A program made the translations under genes and the position numbers. This document shows, piece by piece, positions 18,942-27,555 of a stretch of DNA of 64,000 bases. Source of the DNA: WJKG01 sp964627305. Lineage in GTDB: Bacteria > Zixibacteria > MSB-5A5 > GN15 > FEB-12. A model generated the notes under the pieces. It worked only from the letters and a program-made list of their open reading frames with translations. It searched no databases and was not told the DNA's origin. The DNA is taken from the NCBI GenBank assembly GCA_964627305.1, contig CAZVHP010000004.1, positions 1 through 64,000 on the forward strand, given 5' to 3'. Numbering within the stretch: the stretch's first letter is position 1; every line of letters starts with the position of its first letter.

Positions 18942-20151
18942 GAGTTTCGTCATTTCCTGTGTTACCGGTATTGGGGGCCGGCGACCGCTTCCTGAGGAGC
19001 TGATACGCGCGACGCGGCAAGTAGCCGAGCACTGTTGAGCGCACATTGGCAGGGTAGAACCATACATGGTAGAATCGTGGCTTCCTGGCTTTCCAGCGGT
19101 CATGCCAGGCCATATCGCTGATCAGGTCCACCCGGTTGATGGCGGGATCCTGACAGGCATAAGTGAGAATGTCCTCGAACAAGAGATTGCCCGGACCCAG
19201 CCGGGCGAACTGTTCGTCGTAGGCGATCTTGGCAATACACAGCACATCGGCGAAGCGGCGCGCCATGGCTCCGGCAATGGGCTTGCCTGAGAGCGTAAGG
19301 AACCACCACTGCAGCTCGCCGGTATCGACAAGTTCCCGATTAAGCTGCCTGAAGAGACTTGTCTGCGACTCCGTGTTAACAATCGGCGTCCCGGTGCGGC
19401 CCTTCCAGCCGGCGGCTTCCATCGTCATGAAGACCTCCAATGCCTCGGCACCCTTACCGGCGGAGATCCACTCAACCGTCTCGGCCCTGCCTTCCCGCTC
19501 CATCCGTTTGCGCCACCTGGCGAGATTGCGTCGAAGGTTGCCGCCGACCTGCGACCAGAGCAGTTCGCCACCATCGGAGACATCGAGATAGCTGCCCTGT
19601 TCATCGAACTGACTGGCGGTCAGGAACTCGTTCAGGCGCTGACCGGCTACCTGCATCGTTGGCGAATCCTCAGCAACCTGCTTGAACTGGAAATACAGCG
19701 GCCCGTTCAGGTGTCGAAACACGGCAGCAATAGCGTACGGCAGCGCCCCTTGGTGGTCTTCAGGCGCGGCAATGAAGTCGATTGATTTCAGGAAGTAATC
19801 ACGGGGAGTGTAAGCGATGCGGTGTCTGAGTCCGGCAGTCCGAATCCGGCGATGAAAGACAGGGAGCACCCCGACCAGACGACCGCCGCAGGTTACCATA
19901 ACACAGAGCCAGGATTCGTTGCTACGCAGCCGGTGTGCAAGGTGCGCCGTGAGCCAGACGAACGATCGATGGGGCAATCTCAGCCCGGAACGCCTGTCCA
20001 GTTCATCCCATTGCCGGGCGTATGGCTGCAATGCCTCAAGCGTCTGCACAATCGAGGTATCATACTGCGCCTTAGACGCGCACATTTCGGTGTTCTTCAT
20101 CGCTGTCGGGACCAAGCTTTCCTGCTTTCGTGATCCATGAATGCGGTCCAA
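18934..20151 (-). CDS. FemAB/BioF2-like acyltransferase (paralogue 3 of 3)
   Basis: About 405 residues from TTG at 20151, or 388 from the first ATG at 20100. Neither start has a strong ribosome site, so the 5' end is uncertain. The family points are YARQWDELDRR, CVMVTCGGRLVGVLPVFHRR, WSQVGGNLRRNLARWRKRM, TMEAAGWKGRTGTPI and FARLGPGNLLFEDILTYA. The same block order as in the two following genes shows that the three are tandem paralogues. It is the first of the GNAT series and follows the SGNH-like gene by 83 bases. Confidence 0.75.
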   Translation of the reverse strand: MDRIHGSRKQESLVPTAMKNTEMCASKAQYDTSIVQTLEALQPYARQWDELDRRSGLRLPHRSFVWLTAHLAHRLRSNESWLCVMVTCGGRLVGVLPVFHRRIRTAGLRHRIAYTPRDYFLKSIDFIAAPEDHQGALPYAIAAVFRHLNGPLYFQFKQVAEDSPTMQVAGQRLNEFLTASQFDEQGSYLDVSDGGELLWSQVGGNLRRNLARWRKRMEREGRAETVEWISAGKGAEALEVFMTMEAAGWKGRTGTPIVNTESQTSLFRQLNRELVDTGELQWWFLTLSGKPIAGAMARRFADVLCIAKIAYDEQFARLGPGNLLFEDILTYACQDPAINRVDLISDMAWHDRWKARKPRFYHVWFYPANVRSTVLGYLPRRAYQLLRKRSPAPNTGNTGNDETHD

Positions 20152-20234
20152 CCTTACAGAAGTCTCTCAGGCCTCGAACCGGGGGCTGTCTGGCTGAACA
20201 GTCTGCGGAAGCCGGGTGTTTCAGCCTGTCACCA

Positions 20235-20987
20235 CTAATCCGCAATCCTGTGCTCTGTCAGAACGCGCCCGAGTTCCCGGGTCATTACCGCATAGCCTTT
20301 GTCACTGATATCGACTGCGGTTGTCGACAAGTCCACCATCAGCCCGCCGGATGAGTCGGTCATTACCTTGGCGAAGTCACACAAGGGCAGGTCGCGCCTC
20401 GTCAGTTCTGCCCGAAGCCACGAGTTGAACGCTGTTACGGTGTCGCTGATACGGTAATCACCGGCCTCCTCAAGGGTTGTGCCTCGTCGCGGCGGTATGA
20501 CAGTGGGGATGATCGGAACAATCCTGTGTGCTTCAGCCAGATCAACCATCATAGCCACCCACTCGGCGATCTCCTCGGTTGAGTACTGTGGCCGAAACTG
20601 AAAGGAGCTGATCTCGACTACCACGGCCTCAGGGCGCAGATTGACGACATCGGAGTAGAAGCGGAGTGGAAATCCGGCCAGTCTCTGCCCGAATACTCCC
20701 CGGTTGATCGGCTCCAGATCCGGGAAACTCTCCTTGAGTGGCCAGTCTTGTGTTACCTGGGTGCCCATGAAGACCACCCGGCCGGTGATAGTGGTATCGG
20801 ACCGCAGGGCTTTGTTGGCCTCAAGATACAGCTCTCTGGCCGAGAACTCGCGGACCACGTGCGTGTATTTCTCAAGAAAGTGGTTGATGTGGGAGCGGTA
20901 TTCCCAGCCCTTGATGCCGACATAGACGGCACCGATATTGAGCAGGACAGAAACTATCAGCAGGGTTTTCAGCGTTCGTACGGACAT
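20235..20987 (-). CDS. SGNH-hydrolase-like protein with degenerate catalytic motifs
   Basis: A 250-residue protein with an N-terminal membrane anchor (TLLIVSVLLNIGAVYVGI, about residues 8-25) and an exported SGNH-like domain. The fold markers are VVFMGTQVTQDWP (71-83), INRGVFGQRLAGF (94-106), VVVEISSFQFR near 125 and VDISDKGYAVM near 230. In active enzymes these blocks read GDS, G-x-N-D and D-x-x-H. Here the nucleophile motif is GTQ, the N-D block is lost, and the D-x-x-H block is DISD. The catalytic Ser, Asn and His are therefore not visible, which suggests a binding or structural role. Such proteins are common near glycan acyltransferases. The start lies about 400 bases from the divergent exosortase. 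Confidence 0.65.
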   Translation of the reverse strand: MSVRTLKTLLIVSVLLNIGAVYVGIKGWEYRSHINHFLEKYTHVVREFSARELYLEANKALRSDTTITGRVVFMGTQVTQDWPLKESFPDLEPINRGVFGQRLAGFPLRFYSDVVNLRPEAVVVEISSFQFRPQYSTEEIAEWVAMMVDLAEAHRIVPIIPTVIPPRRGTTLEEAGDYRISDTVTAFNSWLRAELTRRDLPLCDFAKVMTDSSGGLMVDLSTTAVDISDKGYAVMTRELGRVLTEHRIAD

Positions 20988-21391
20988 GGCAGTTCCCGGT
21001 TAACTTTTGACGTTACTTATACATAGTTAGATGGCGCAGTGGCCGGGCACAATCAAAAAAGCGCCCCGGCAGGCGGCCGCTCCGGCCCTGCATTTCGGCA
21101 GTTTGGGAGCAATCGCGCTTCTTTGCATCATATTTTTTGAACCCGGGAGGTTGAAATCTCGTTGACCAGAGCAGTATGAGCGACATATAAGGGTCAATAG
21201 CATAGAACAACTGATCAGCCACGGGGCAAAGAGACAGCTCAATCGGGCCGATAACTTCCTGTAAGAATAGCAGATTGGGTTCGCCTAACCAGGCGCTCAG
21301 CCAAGGCAGGCAGTAGCCGATCACCCGGCTGCCGGTGTTCGTTGGCGCAGAAGAAAGACCCGACAAGAAAGACCCGATAAGAAAGACCACT
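20988..21391. other. Divergent intergenic region before exosortase
   Basis: About 400 bases separate the minus-strand SGNH-like gene from the plus-strand exosortase gene, so promoters for both should lie here. I found no consensus sigma-70 pair that stands out. The region holds a terminator-like hairpin on the minus strand (21055-21091). Just before the exosortase start there is a three-copy 14-base repeat with unit AAGAAAGACCCGAY at about 21349-21390. Its period is not a multiple of three, which argues that translation begins after it. Confidence 0.4.
21055..21091 (-). terminator. Terminator-like hairpin with T6, minus strand
   Basis: Read on the minus strand, GCAGG-GCCG pairs with CGGC-CG-CCTGC across a GAG loop (21091-21069), followed by an eight-base GC spacer and six T's (21060-21055). 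It lies between the exosortase and the SGNH-like gene with no recognised minus-strand gene just upstream. It may insulate the SGNH/GNAT transcript, or end a small RNA. The eight-base spacer weakens the call. Confidence 0.35.
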
Positions 21392-22258
21392 GTGACCGTA
21401 GAAAGCACACAAGCTCCTGTCAAAGCGGCGCCTCCCTCTGAGCGTCGGGATCTCCGATGGATGTTGGGACTGGGCATCGTCCTGCTGATCAGCTACCTGC
21501 CGGTGCTTTCCGACCTGGTCCAGCGGTGGTACCACGACGATAACTACTCGCACGGTTTTCTGGTGCCGTTGGTGTCGGTTTACCTGCTGTGGCGTAAGAA
21601 GAGCGAACTCGCCCAGGCGCCGCGCTCGGCCAACTGGTGGGGGGCGGTGGTGGTGTTTGCGGGTATGGCCTTGTTTGTTGTCGGCAACGCCGGCAGCGAG
21701 TATTTCACCACGCGCGTGTCGCTGGTCGTCACGGTTTTCGGGCTTGTCTGGCTGAATTTCGGCAACCAGATCGTACGCCGCACCTGGTTCGAAATCTTTC
21801 TGCTGCTGTTTATGATTCCCATTCCGGCGGTAGTGTATTTCTCGGCCACGTTTCCCATGCAGCTTTTCGCCAGCAAGGTGACGGTGTTTCTGCTTGACGG
21901 GCTGGGGATGCCGGTTTTTCGGCAGGGGAATATCATCCATCTCCCAAATGAGTCGCTTGAGGTCGCCGAGGCGTGCTCGGGCCTGCGTTCATTGATCTCG
22001 CTTTTGGCAATGGGCGCGATTTACGGCTATGTGACCCAGCCCCGGTTCTGGGCGCAGGCGCTGCTGTTTGTCTCAACTGTCCCGATAGCCGTGGCCTGCA
22101 ACGTTCTGAGGGTGTTTGTCACCACTATTCTCACCTACGCTTTCGGGATCGACACCACTCAGGAGCCGACTCACTCGATTATGGGGGCCTCGGTGTTTGT
22201 CGGTGCGTTCATCATGCTTGCCATATTTGGCGCGATTCTCAGGAGATTCCAGCGATGA
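21392..22258 (+). CDS. xrt: Exosortase (Xrt), membrane cysteine transpeptidase
   Basis: A polytopic membrane protein of 288 residues from GTG 21392; an upstream GTG at 21335 would give 307. The catalytic triad of the family is visible: Cys195 in VAEACSGLRSL, Arg240 in CNVLRVF, and His261 in EPTHSIMG. The membrane segments and the NYSHGFLVPLV block near the N-terminus complete the signature. Exosortases recognise a C-terminal PEP-CTERM-like signal and sort surface proteins in bacteria that make exopolysaccharide. The gene is followed immediately by epsI with a four-base overlap. The early start would place a 14-base tandem repeat inside the coding region, so the later one is preferred. No PEP-CTERM substrate is visible in this window. 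Confidence 0.9.
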   Translation: MTVESTQAPVKAAPPSERRDLRWMLGLGIVLLISYLPVLSDLVQRWYHDDNYSHGFLVPLVSVYLLWRKKSELAQAPRSANWWGAVVVFAGMALFVVGNAGSEYFTTRVSLVVTVFGLVWLNFGNQIVRRTWFEIFLLLFMIPIPAVVYFSATFPMQLFASKVTVFLLDGLGMPVFRQGNIIHLPNESLEVAEACSGLRSLISLLAMGAIYGYVTQPRFWAQALLFVSTVPIAVACNVLRVFVTTILTYAFGIDTTQEPTHSIMGASVFVGAFIMLAIFGAILRRFQR

Positions 22259-22899
22259 GCAAGGCCTGGATCATATCGATCATCCTGCTGGTTGCAGGCG
22301 GCGTAGCCGGCAATGTCGTCCGCTATTACGAGACCGACCCCGACCAACCAGCCAACTTCGAGCGCATTCCCCTGAACAAGGGGACGTGGTACGGTGAGGA
22401 ACGCTCGTTTTCTGCCAGTGTCCTCGATGTTCTTCAGGCGACCTCAACCGTGTCCCGCCTGTATCGGACGCCGGGGGGGCATTCGTGCGACCTGTTTATC
22501 GGGTACTTCAAGTCCCAGAAGTTCGGCGCCAGCATCCATTCGCCCAAGCATTGTCTGCCCGGCGGCGGCTGGCGGATTCAGCTTCACCAGACCTATCTGT
22601 TGTCGCTGCCCGACGGCAGCTCCAGGCAGATCAACCGCCTGGTCATCTCCCACCACAACCAATCGTCGGTTATGTTGTACTGGTTCGAAACTCGCTCAGG
22701 GGCTGTGCAAAGCGAGTATGGGCTGAAGTTCGACCTGTTCAAGAATTCGCTTTTCATGCGGCCGACCGATGCCGCTTTCGTACGGATCACGGTTCCGGCC
22801 AACGATGGCGACATCAATGCAGCAGCCGAGGCGGGGGTGCGGTTTATCCACGAGTTCTACGACGACATCATGTCCGCCCTGCCATTTCAGGATCAATAG
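22255..22899 (+). CDS. epsI: EpsI-family exosortase-associated protein
   Basis: A 214-residue protein. ATG 22255 overlaps the exosortase stop (ATGA) and has an AGGAGA ribosome site. An N-terminal membrane anchor (WIISIILLVAGGVAGNVV) precedes a periplasmic EpsI domain. Its hallmark is IHSPKHCLPGGGWRI, near residue 98, followed by YWFETRSGAVQSEYG. EpsI domains are found fused to, or next to, exosortases, and their exact role in sorting or polymer export is not settled. The overlap shows that the two are coexpressed. Confidence 0.9.
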   Translation: MSKAWIISIILLVAGGVAGNVVRYYETDPDQPANFERIPLNKGTWYGEERSFSASVLDVLQATSTVSRLYRTPGGHSCDLFIGYFKSQKFGASIHSPKHCLPGGGWRIQLHQTYLLSLPDGSSRQINRLVISHHNQSSVMLYWFETRSGAVQSEYGLKFDLFKNSLFMRPTDAAFVRITVPANDGDINAAAEAGVRFIHEFYDDIMSALPFQDQ

Positions 22900-22924
22900 A
22901 CCGCTCAGCTAACCACCGCTGCCA

Positions 22925-25354
22925 CTACCTCCCCAGGGATTGCGCCGTATCTTCATCGGGCCATACTGCGGTGCTGTCTGATGGCACCAGATGCAGGATA
23001 CTGGCTGATCGCGCACGAACGGCCTGCTGGGACGTGGGCACGGTCCACATGTTGCCCTGTATCCAGTCCTGCTGGAAATTCATGTAATACGGGCTGACGG
23101 GATTCCCGCTGTTTCCGGCGGGCATGACCATAGCGGCGCTGTCGACAGCGGCGAAATCGATTACGAACCGCCAGCTTGGACCCACCAGCGAGACGAAACT
23201 GGAGTCATTGACGCGGCGGAAGAACGAGGCGTTCAGACTTCCCGGACTGCCCTCCCAGCCCACCGGTCCCCAGCTCAGATCAAGCAATCTGCCGATTACC
23301 GGCACAGCGGCCATGGGGTGATCCATACGGAATACGTGCAACTGGCTCCAGGGGGCATCCGGCGTGTGCGATGCTGCTTTGGTCATGGCGGCGAGCGCAA
23401 TGTCTTCACGGGTCTCAACGACGTCCGGTGTACGGGTATCATCGAAAAACGAACTGGCGCTGTCGGCATAGACTGCCTGCAGCCACGATCTTTTGATGCC
23501 GTGATGCAGCTCGCCCAGTTCATCCTCAAATATGCCGGCCTCAAGGTAGTACAGGAAGTTGGTCAGCAGAGCCACCACGCGGTTCTCACCGCCGGTGTGT
23601 CCATCCCATGCCGCGACAAGCTCTGAGCGCGTCGTATCGCCGACCGCCAGCAGCAGGCGTGCGGCCTCGTCGCGCCAATCGAAAAGGCCCATATCTATCA
23701 GGTCCATCTGGATACGATTCATGTCCTCTGCGCTCAGTCGGTCGGTGCTGTCCAGCAGCCGGCTTATCCGGCGAATCCGGTCTGCCGCGAAATTGCCGTG
23801 CAGCACCATGCTGTCGGGATGTACCGGGCAGTTGTTGGCTGAGGCGATCCAGCCCCGTTCGGGGTTGGCTTCGTGAGGCGTCTGCTCCAGCGGCACGAAA
23901 CCCCGCCAGCGGTGCTCGCTGTTCCAGCCGTCCAGCGGGCCGTTGGTGAACCGCTGGGTACGAACCGGAATCGGTGTGCCCAGTTGGTAGCCGATATTCC
24001 CTGCAGAGTCGGCATACATCCAATGGGCGTCAAGAGCGCCGAGACTTGTGACGATCTTCCGGAAGCTTCCGAAGTCGCCAACAGAGGCCAGTTGCAGGCC
24101 GGACTCCATTACTTTGTTCAGCGGCAGATCGTAGCCGGCCCAGTGGACGCTGTAGGCTGTGCGTAACGTGGTGTCGCGCTCGATCAATGGTCCCCGAGGT
24201 GAGCGCCAGAGCTCGTAGACATGTGGCGTATCCCCGGCGACGGGAATCGGGTGTATCTCGCGTTGCAGCAGGTCCCAGCCATCGGCCGCGCGGCACAGGG
24301 AATCAGACTCTGGGTGCAGTTCCTCGCGATAGTAATCGGTTACGTCGATGCCACCAACGGTAAACGCCCACGCGGCGGTACGATTGTGGCCCATGATGAT
24401 AAAGGGCAGCCCGGGCATGGTCACGCCGCTGGCGTGGGTATCGGTCTGGCGGATGTGCACCGACAGGTAGTACCACGGCGCCGGGAGCCGCTCCAGCAGC
24501 AGGTGCGGATCGCTGGCCAGCGTGGCCTGCCCGGAGGCGCTTTTGCCCGGGGCCACCACCCAGGCGTTGGAGGCAGTGGTCATCCCGAAGGCAGCCGGAC
24601 CGCACGCCATCACAGCTCTGGCCACGGCCCGTCGAATCGGGTTGGCATCCTTTTGGCAGGCGAGTTCGTTATCGATGCCAAGCCGCGGTTTCACCGTGGT
24701 CGGGGCATAGTCCGGGTACGAGCTGACCAACTCGCTGATCTGCTCGTCGGTCAGCCGCTCATGAAGATCCTTGAAGAAGTCGTCGTTGTTCTGGAGGGCA
24801 TCGGAGAACCACGTCTGGAAACTGAGGGTCGCCATCACGTCCTCGACTGTCAGGGGCGCGAAACCCGCGGACAGCAGCCAGTATTCGAAGGGCAGCGCCC
24901 GGGCGGTCGCAATTCGCTGGTTGACCCCGTCGCAGTACGCTTCCAGCATCGACCGCGCGTGATCCGACAGGCTGTCGGTCCACTGGGCGGCCAGGCGGGT
25001 GTGTCCGATTCTTCGCTGCCATTTGTCCATCGACAGTGTCGTCGGGCCGAGCAGCTCCGACAGGCGACCGGTGGCTACGCGGCGGGTCAGGTCGGTCTGA
25101 AACGGCCGGAAGGCGGCGTGGAGCCAGCCGATGGCCCGCATGGCGTCGCTCTGGTTGTGGGCCCAGATATGCGGCAGGCCTATGGAGTCAAAGGTGATCT
25201 CAACGGGCGCTTCAAGGGTTGAGAGCACCCGTTTACCCTCAATCGGAGCGATACTGGCGTTCAAGCGCGCCTTCACATACAGTCCGGCGCCGGCCAGTAC
25301 CCCCAGCACCAGCAGCGCGAGGGCCAGAAGCAATCGTTTCGTTCGTGTTTGCAT
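22925..25354 (-). CDS. Penicillin-acylase-family Ntn hydrolase
   Basis: An 809-residue precursor of the penicillin G acylase/acyl-homoserine-lactone acylase family. These enzymes are exported and cleave themselves to expose an N-terminal serine that hydrolyses amide bonds of acylated substrates. Residues 1-28 are a signal or anchor (LLLALALLVLGVLAGAGLYV). The autocleavage site is in GMTTASNAWVV, making Ser262 the nucleophile; the residue before it is Ala rather than the usual Gly. Downstream are LASDPHLLL and GMTMPGLPFIIMGHNRTAAW-type blocks of the beta subunit. It stands 122 bases after the SDR gene on the same strand, so it may or may not share its transcript. The natural substrate is unknown; N-acyl amino acids or lactones are possible. 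Confidence 0.87.
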   Translation of the reverse strand: MQTRTKRLLLALALLVLGVLAGAGLYVKARLNASIAPIEGKRVLSTLEAPVEITFDSIGLPHIWAHNQSDAMRAIGWLHAAFRPFQTDLTRRVATGRLSELLGPTTLSMDKWQRRIGHTRLAAQWTDSLSDHARSMLEAYCDGVNQRIATARALPFEYWLLSAGFAPLTVEDVMATLSFQTWFSDALQNNDDFFKDLHERLTDEQISELVSSYPDYAPTTVKPRLGIDNELACQKDANPIRRAVARAVMACGPAAFGMTTASNAWVVAPGKSASGQATLASDPHLLLERLPAPWYYLSVHIRQTDTHASGVTMPGLPFIIMGHNRTAAWAFTVGGIDVTDYYREELHPESDSLCRAADGWDLLQREIHPIPVAGDTPHVYELWRSPRGPLIERDTTLRTAYSVHWAGYDLPLNKVMESGLQLASVGDFGSFRKIVTSLGALDAHWMYADSAGNIGYQLGTPIPVRTQRFTNGPLDGWNSEHRWRGFVPLEQTPHEANPERGWIASANNCPVHPDSMVLHGNFAADRIRRISRLLDSTDRLSAEDMNRIQMDLIDMGLFDWRDEAARLLLAVGDTTRSELVAAWDGHTGGENRVVALLTNFLYYLEAGIFEDELGELHHGIKRSWLQAVYADSASSFFDDTRTPDVVETREDIALAAMTKAASHTPDAPWSQLHVFRMDHPMAAVPVIGRLLDLSWGPVGWEGSPGSLNASFFRRVNDSSFVSLVGPSWRFVIDFAAVDSAAMVMPAGNSGNPVSPYYMNFQQDWIQGNMWTVPTSQQAVRARSASILHLVPSDSTAVWPDEDTAQSLGR

Positions 25355-25454
25355 GGGTGTTATGCGGTCCCCATATGAGTGAGTGACGGACAGGGTTTCT
25401 GCTTCAAGATCATAGAACTCACCAAGCGTACCTGACTCAGGGCCGGATCACAAC

Positions 25455-25473
25455 GGAGGCGAAGTGAGCCTCC
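25455..25473 (-). terminator. Hairpin after the SDR gene
   Basis: A perfect six-base stem GGAGGC/GCCTCC with a seven-base loop lies three bases beyond the SDR stop. The downstream minus-strand tract is not T-rich, so it is at best a weak terminator or a processing stem. Confidence 0.3.
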
Positions 25474-25476
25474 CGT

Positions 25477-26190
25477 CTACGTGCGGACGATCAGCGGACG
25501 CAGCTCGGTCAGCGAGGTCCAGGCATTGTCGTGCTGGCCGGCGAGGTTGACAACGGCCTCGGCGACATCGTCAACCGACAGCCGCCTGTGTCCGGCCTCG
25601 GGGGTTCGGCCGCTGAACGCGGTATCGACCGAGCCGGGGGCCAGGACGCTTATCTTGATGTTATCGCCGCGCACCTCAAGCGCCGCCGATTCGCTCAGCA
25701 CATTCAGCGCCGCCTTGGACGCGGCATACACGCTCAATTGCGGCACGCCCTGCTTGCCGGCCAGTGACGAGATGTTGATGATATGCCCGTGCCCCTGCCG
25801 ACGCAACCGCGGGATAAGCCAGGCCATAGTCAGCATGACGGCCTTCACGTTGAGATCGAAAACCTGTCGGTAGTCCTTCTTTGTCATCTGCTCCAGCGGT
25901 CCTTTGATCCCCACTCCGGCGTTGTTCACAAACAGGTCCAGCCGGCCGAACTGCTCGAAGGGCTTCTCGACGATTTTCCTGATTGTCGTTTCCTTCGTCA
26001 GATCGCCGCTGATCAGGAGTACCCGTTCTTTGGGAAGCTCCAGCCGGGCGGCGAGGTTCCTGAGTGCCGAGCGGTCCCGGGCACACAACACCAGCCGCAT
26101 CTGCCGGTCGGCCAGATGGCGTGCTATCGCCTCGCCTATACCCCGCGAGGCCCCCGTGATGACGGCGACTTTGTCCTTGAGTGACTGCAT
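25477..26190 (-). CDS. SDR-family oxidoreductase
   Basis: A 237-residue classical short-chain dehydrogenase/reductase. The nucleotide-binding TGASRGIGEAIA is at 13-24, NNAGVG near 89 and INISSLAG near 139. The catalytic YAASKAALNVLSESAA has Tyr and Lys in the usual Y-x-x-x-K spacing. It would reduce a ketone or oxidise an alcohol with NAD(P)(H), and resembles the 3-oxoacyl-ACP-reductase-like group. It follows the DUF711 gene by nine bases, so the two form an operon. That link makes it a candidate partner for the BMC-associated chemistry, but the substrate cannot be read from sequence. Confidence 0.88.
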   Translation of the reverse strand: MQSLKDKVAVITGASRGIGEAIARHLADRQMRLVLCARDRSALRNLAARLELPKERVLLISGDLTKETTIRKIVEKPFEQFGRLDLFVNNAGVGIKGPLEQMTKKDYRQVFDLNVKAVMLTMAWLIPRLRRQGHGHIINISSLAGKQGVPQLSVYAASKAALNVLSESAALEVRGDNIKISVLAPGSVDTAFSGRTPEAGHRRLSVDDVAEAVVNLAGQHDNAWTSLTELRPLIVRT

Positions 26191-26199
26191 GTTGCCTTT

Positions 26200-27555
26200 T
26201 CAGTTGTTGACGCCGGTTGCCGGGGCGGGGATCCGTCCACCGCGAAGCACAAAATTGGCTGAGGAGAATTTGCTCACCGGCATGATGGGCGCTGTCCCCA
26301 GAAGGCCGCCGTATTCCACCGATTGTCCCACCATCTTACCCGGAACGGGGATGATACGGACCGCGGTTGTCTTGTTGTTCACGACTCCGATGGCGGCCTC
26401 ATCGGCGATAATCGCCGCGAGTGTCTCGGCGCTGGTGTCGCCGGGGACAGCCACCATATCAAGTCCCACCGAACAGACCGAGCTCATGGCCTCCAGTTTC
26501 TCAAGGGTCATCGCGCCGGCCTCGACGGCGGCGATCATGCCGGCGTCCTCGCTCACGGGAATAAACGCTCCGGAGAGTCCGCCCACATAGGAGGTGGCCA
26601 TCATGCCGCCCTTCTTGACGGCATCGTTGAGCATCATGAGGGCCGCGGTAGTTCCGTGCGTGCCGGCCCGCTCCAGGCCCATGGCTTCCAGAATGTCCGC
26701 TACTGAATCCCCCTCGGCAGGTGTCGGGGCCAGCGACAAGTCCACGATGCCGAACTCGACACCCAGCATTTGCGAGGCCTTGCGTCCGACCATCTCGCCC
26801 ATGCGGGTTACCTTGAAGGAGGTTCGCTTGATTACCTCGGCCAGCGCGCCCAGATCGCAGGTGCCCGCTTTCTTGATGGCATTGAGCACCACTCCCGGAC
26901 CGGATATGCCCACATTGATCACCGTCTCCGGTTCGGATACACCGTGGAAGGCGCCCGCGATGAAGGGGTTGTCCTCGACGGCGTTGGCAAACACGACCAG
27001 CTTGCAGCAGCCGATGGCCAGCTCGGTCTTCTCCGCGACTTCCTTTATAACATGCCCCATCCGGGCAATGGCTTTCATGTTGATCCCGGCCCTGGTACTG
27101 GCGACATTGACGGCGCTGCAGACGCGCTGAGTGCCGGCGAGGGCGTCGGCGATGGTATCGATGAGATTGATATCGCCGCCGGTCATGCCCTTCTGCACGA
27201 GGGCGCCATAGCCGCCGAGGTAATCCACCCCCAGTTCGCCGGCGCAGTAGTCGAGTGTTTCGGCCACCTCGATGAACGTCCCTTTGTCGTGGCCGTCGGC
27301 AACGATACTGATGGGTGTGACGGCGAGGCGCTTGTTGGCGATGGGGATACCGAAGTCGCGCGAGATTTGCTCGACTGTCCTGACATGGTTTTCGGCGGTG
27401 CGCAGAAGCTTCTCTTTGATTCTGGCCACAAGGGCTTTGGGGTCAGGATCGGAGCAGTTGCGCAGGCTGATGCCCATGGTGACGGTTCGGATATCGAGGT
27501 GTTCGACCTCGGTCATGTGTATAGTCTCGATTATTTCCTGCGGATCGTATGGCAT
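26200..27555 (-). CDS. DUF711/UPF0210 protein (PFL-like fold family)
   Basis: A 451-residue protein matching the UPF0210 (DUF711) family from end to end, as in Streptococcus SP0239. Blocks include DIRTVTMGISLRNCSDP, NKRLAVTPISIVADG, KLVVFANAVEDNPFIAGAFH, GVEFGIVDLSLAPTPAEGDS, THGTTAALMMLND and GGLSGAFIPVSEDAGMIAA. The family is structurally related to pyruvate-formate-lyase-like barrel enzymes, but its reaction is unknown. It normally sits beside a UPF0237 ACT-domain gene. Here the ACT gene is 1.6 kb away on the same strand, separated by the plus-strand TAC cassette, and lies at the end of a microcompartment operon. The start has an AGAAAGG ribosome site nine bases upstream. This is a candidate enzyme of the compartment. 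Confidence 0.88.
   Translation of the reverse strand: MPYDPQEIIETIHMTEVEHLDIRTVTMGISLRNCSDPDPKALVARIKEKLLRTAENHVRTVEQISRDFGIPIANKRLAVTPISIVADGHDKGTFIEVAETLDYCAGELGVDYLGGYGALVQKGMTGGDINLIDTIADALAGTQRVCSAVNVASTRAGINMKAIARMGHVIKEVAEKTELAIGCCKLVVFANAVEDNPFIAGAFHGVSEPETVINVGISGPGVVLNAIKKAGTCDLGALAEVIKRTSFKVTRMGEMVGRKASQMLGVEFGIVDLSLAPTPAEGDSVADILEAMGLERAGTHGTTAALMMLNDAVKKGGMMATSYVGGLSGAFIPVSEDAGMIAAVEAGAMTLEKLEAMSSVCSVGLDMVAVPGDTSAETLAAIIADEAAIGVVNNKTTAVRIIPVPGKMVGQSVEYGGLLGTAPIMPVSKFSSANFVLRGGRIPAPATGVNN

Noticed and set aside
21200..21260. Possible c-di-GMP (GEMM) riboswitch before exosortase
   Set aside because: Only CACGGGGCAAA resembles part of the motif; the tetraloop, receptor and second helix are not found.
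21013..21477. Minus-strand 154-residue frame opposite the exosortase start
   Set aside because: It overlaps the exosortase 5' end, has no recognisable domain, and runs through a terminator-like hairpin.
22925..23900. Plus-strand frames opposite the acylase and similar long antisense frames elsewhere
   Set aside because: Antisense frames are common in GC-rich genes; none has domains or ribosome sites.
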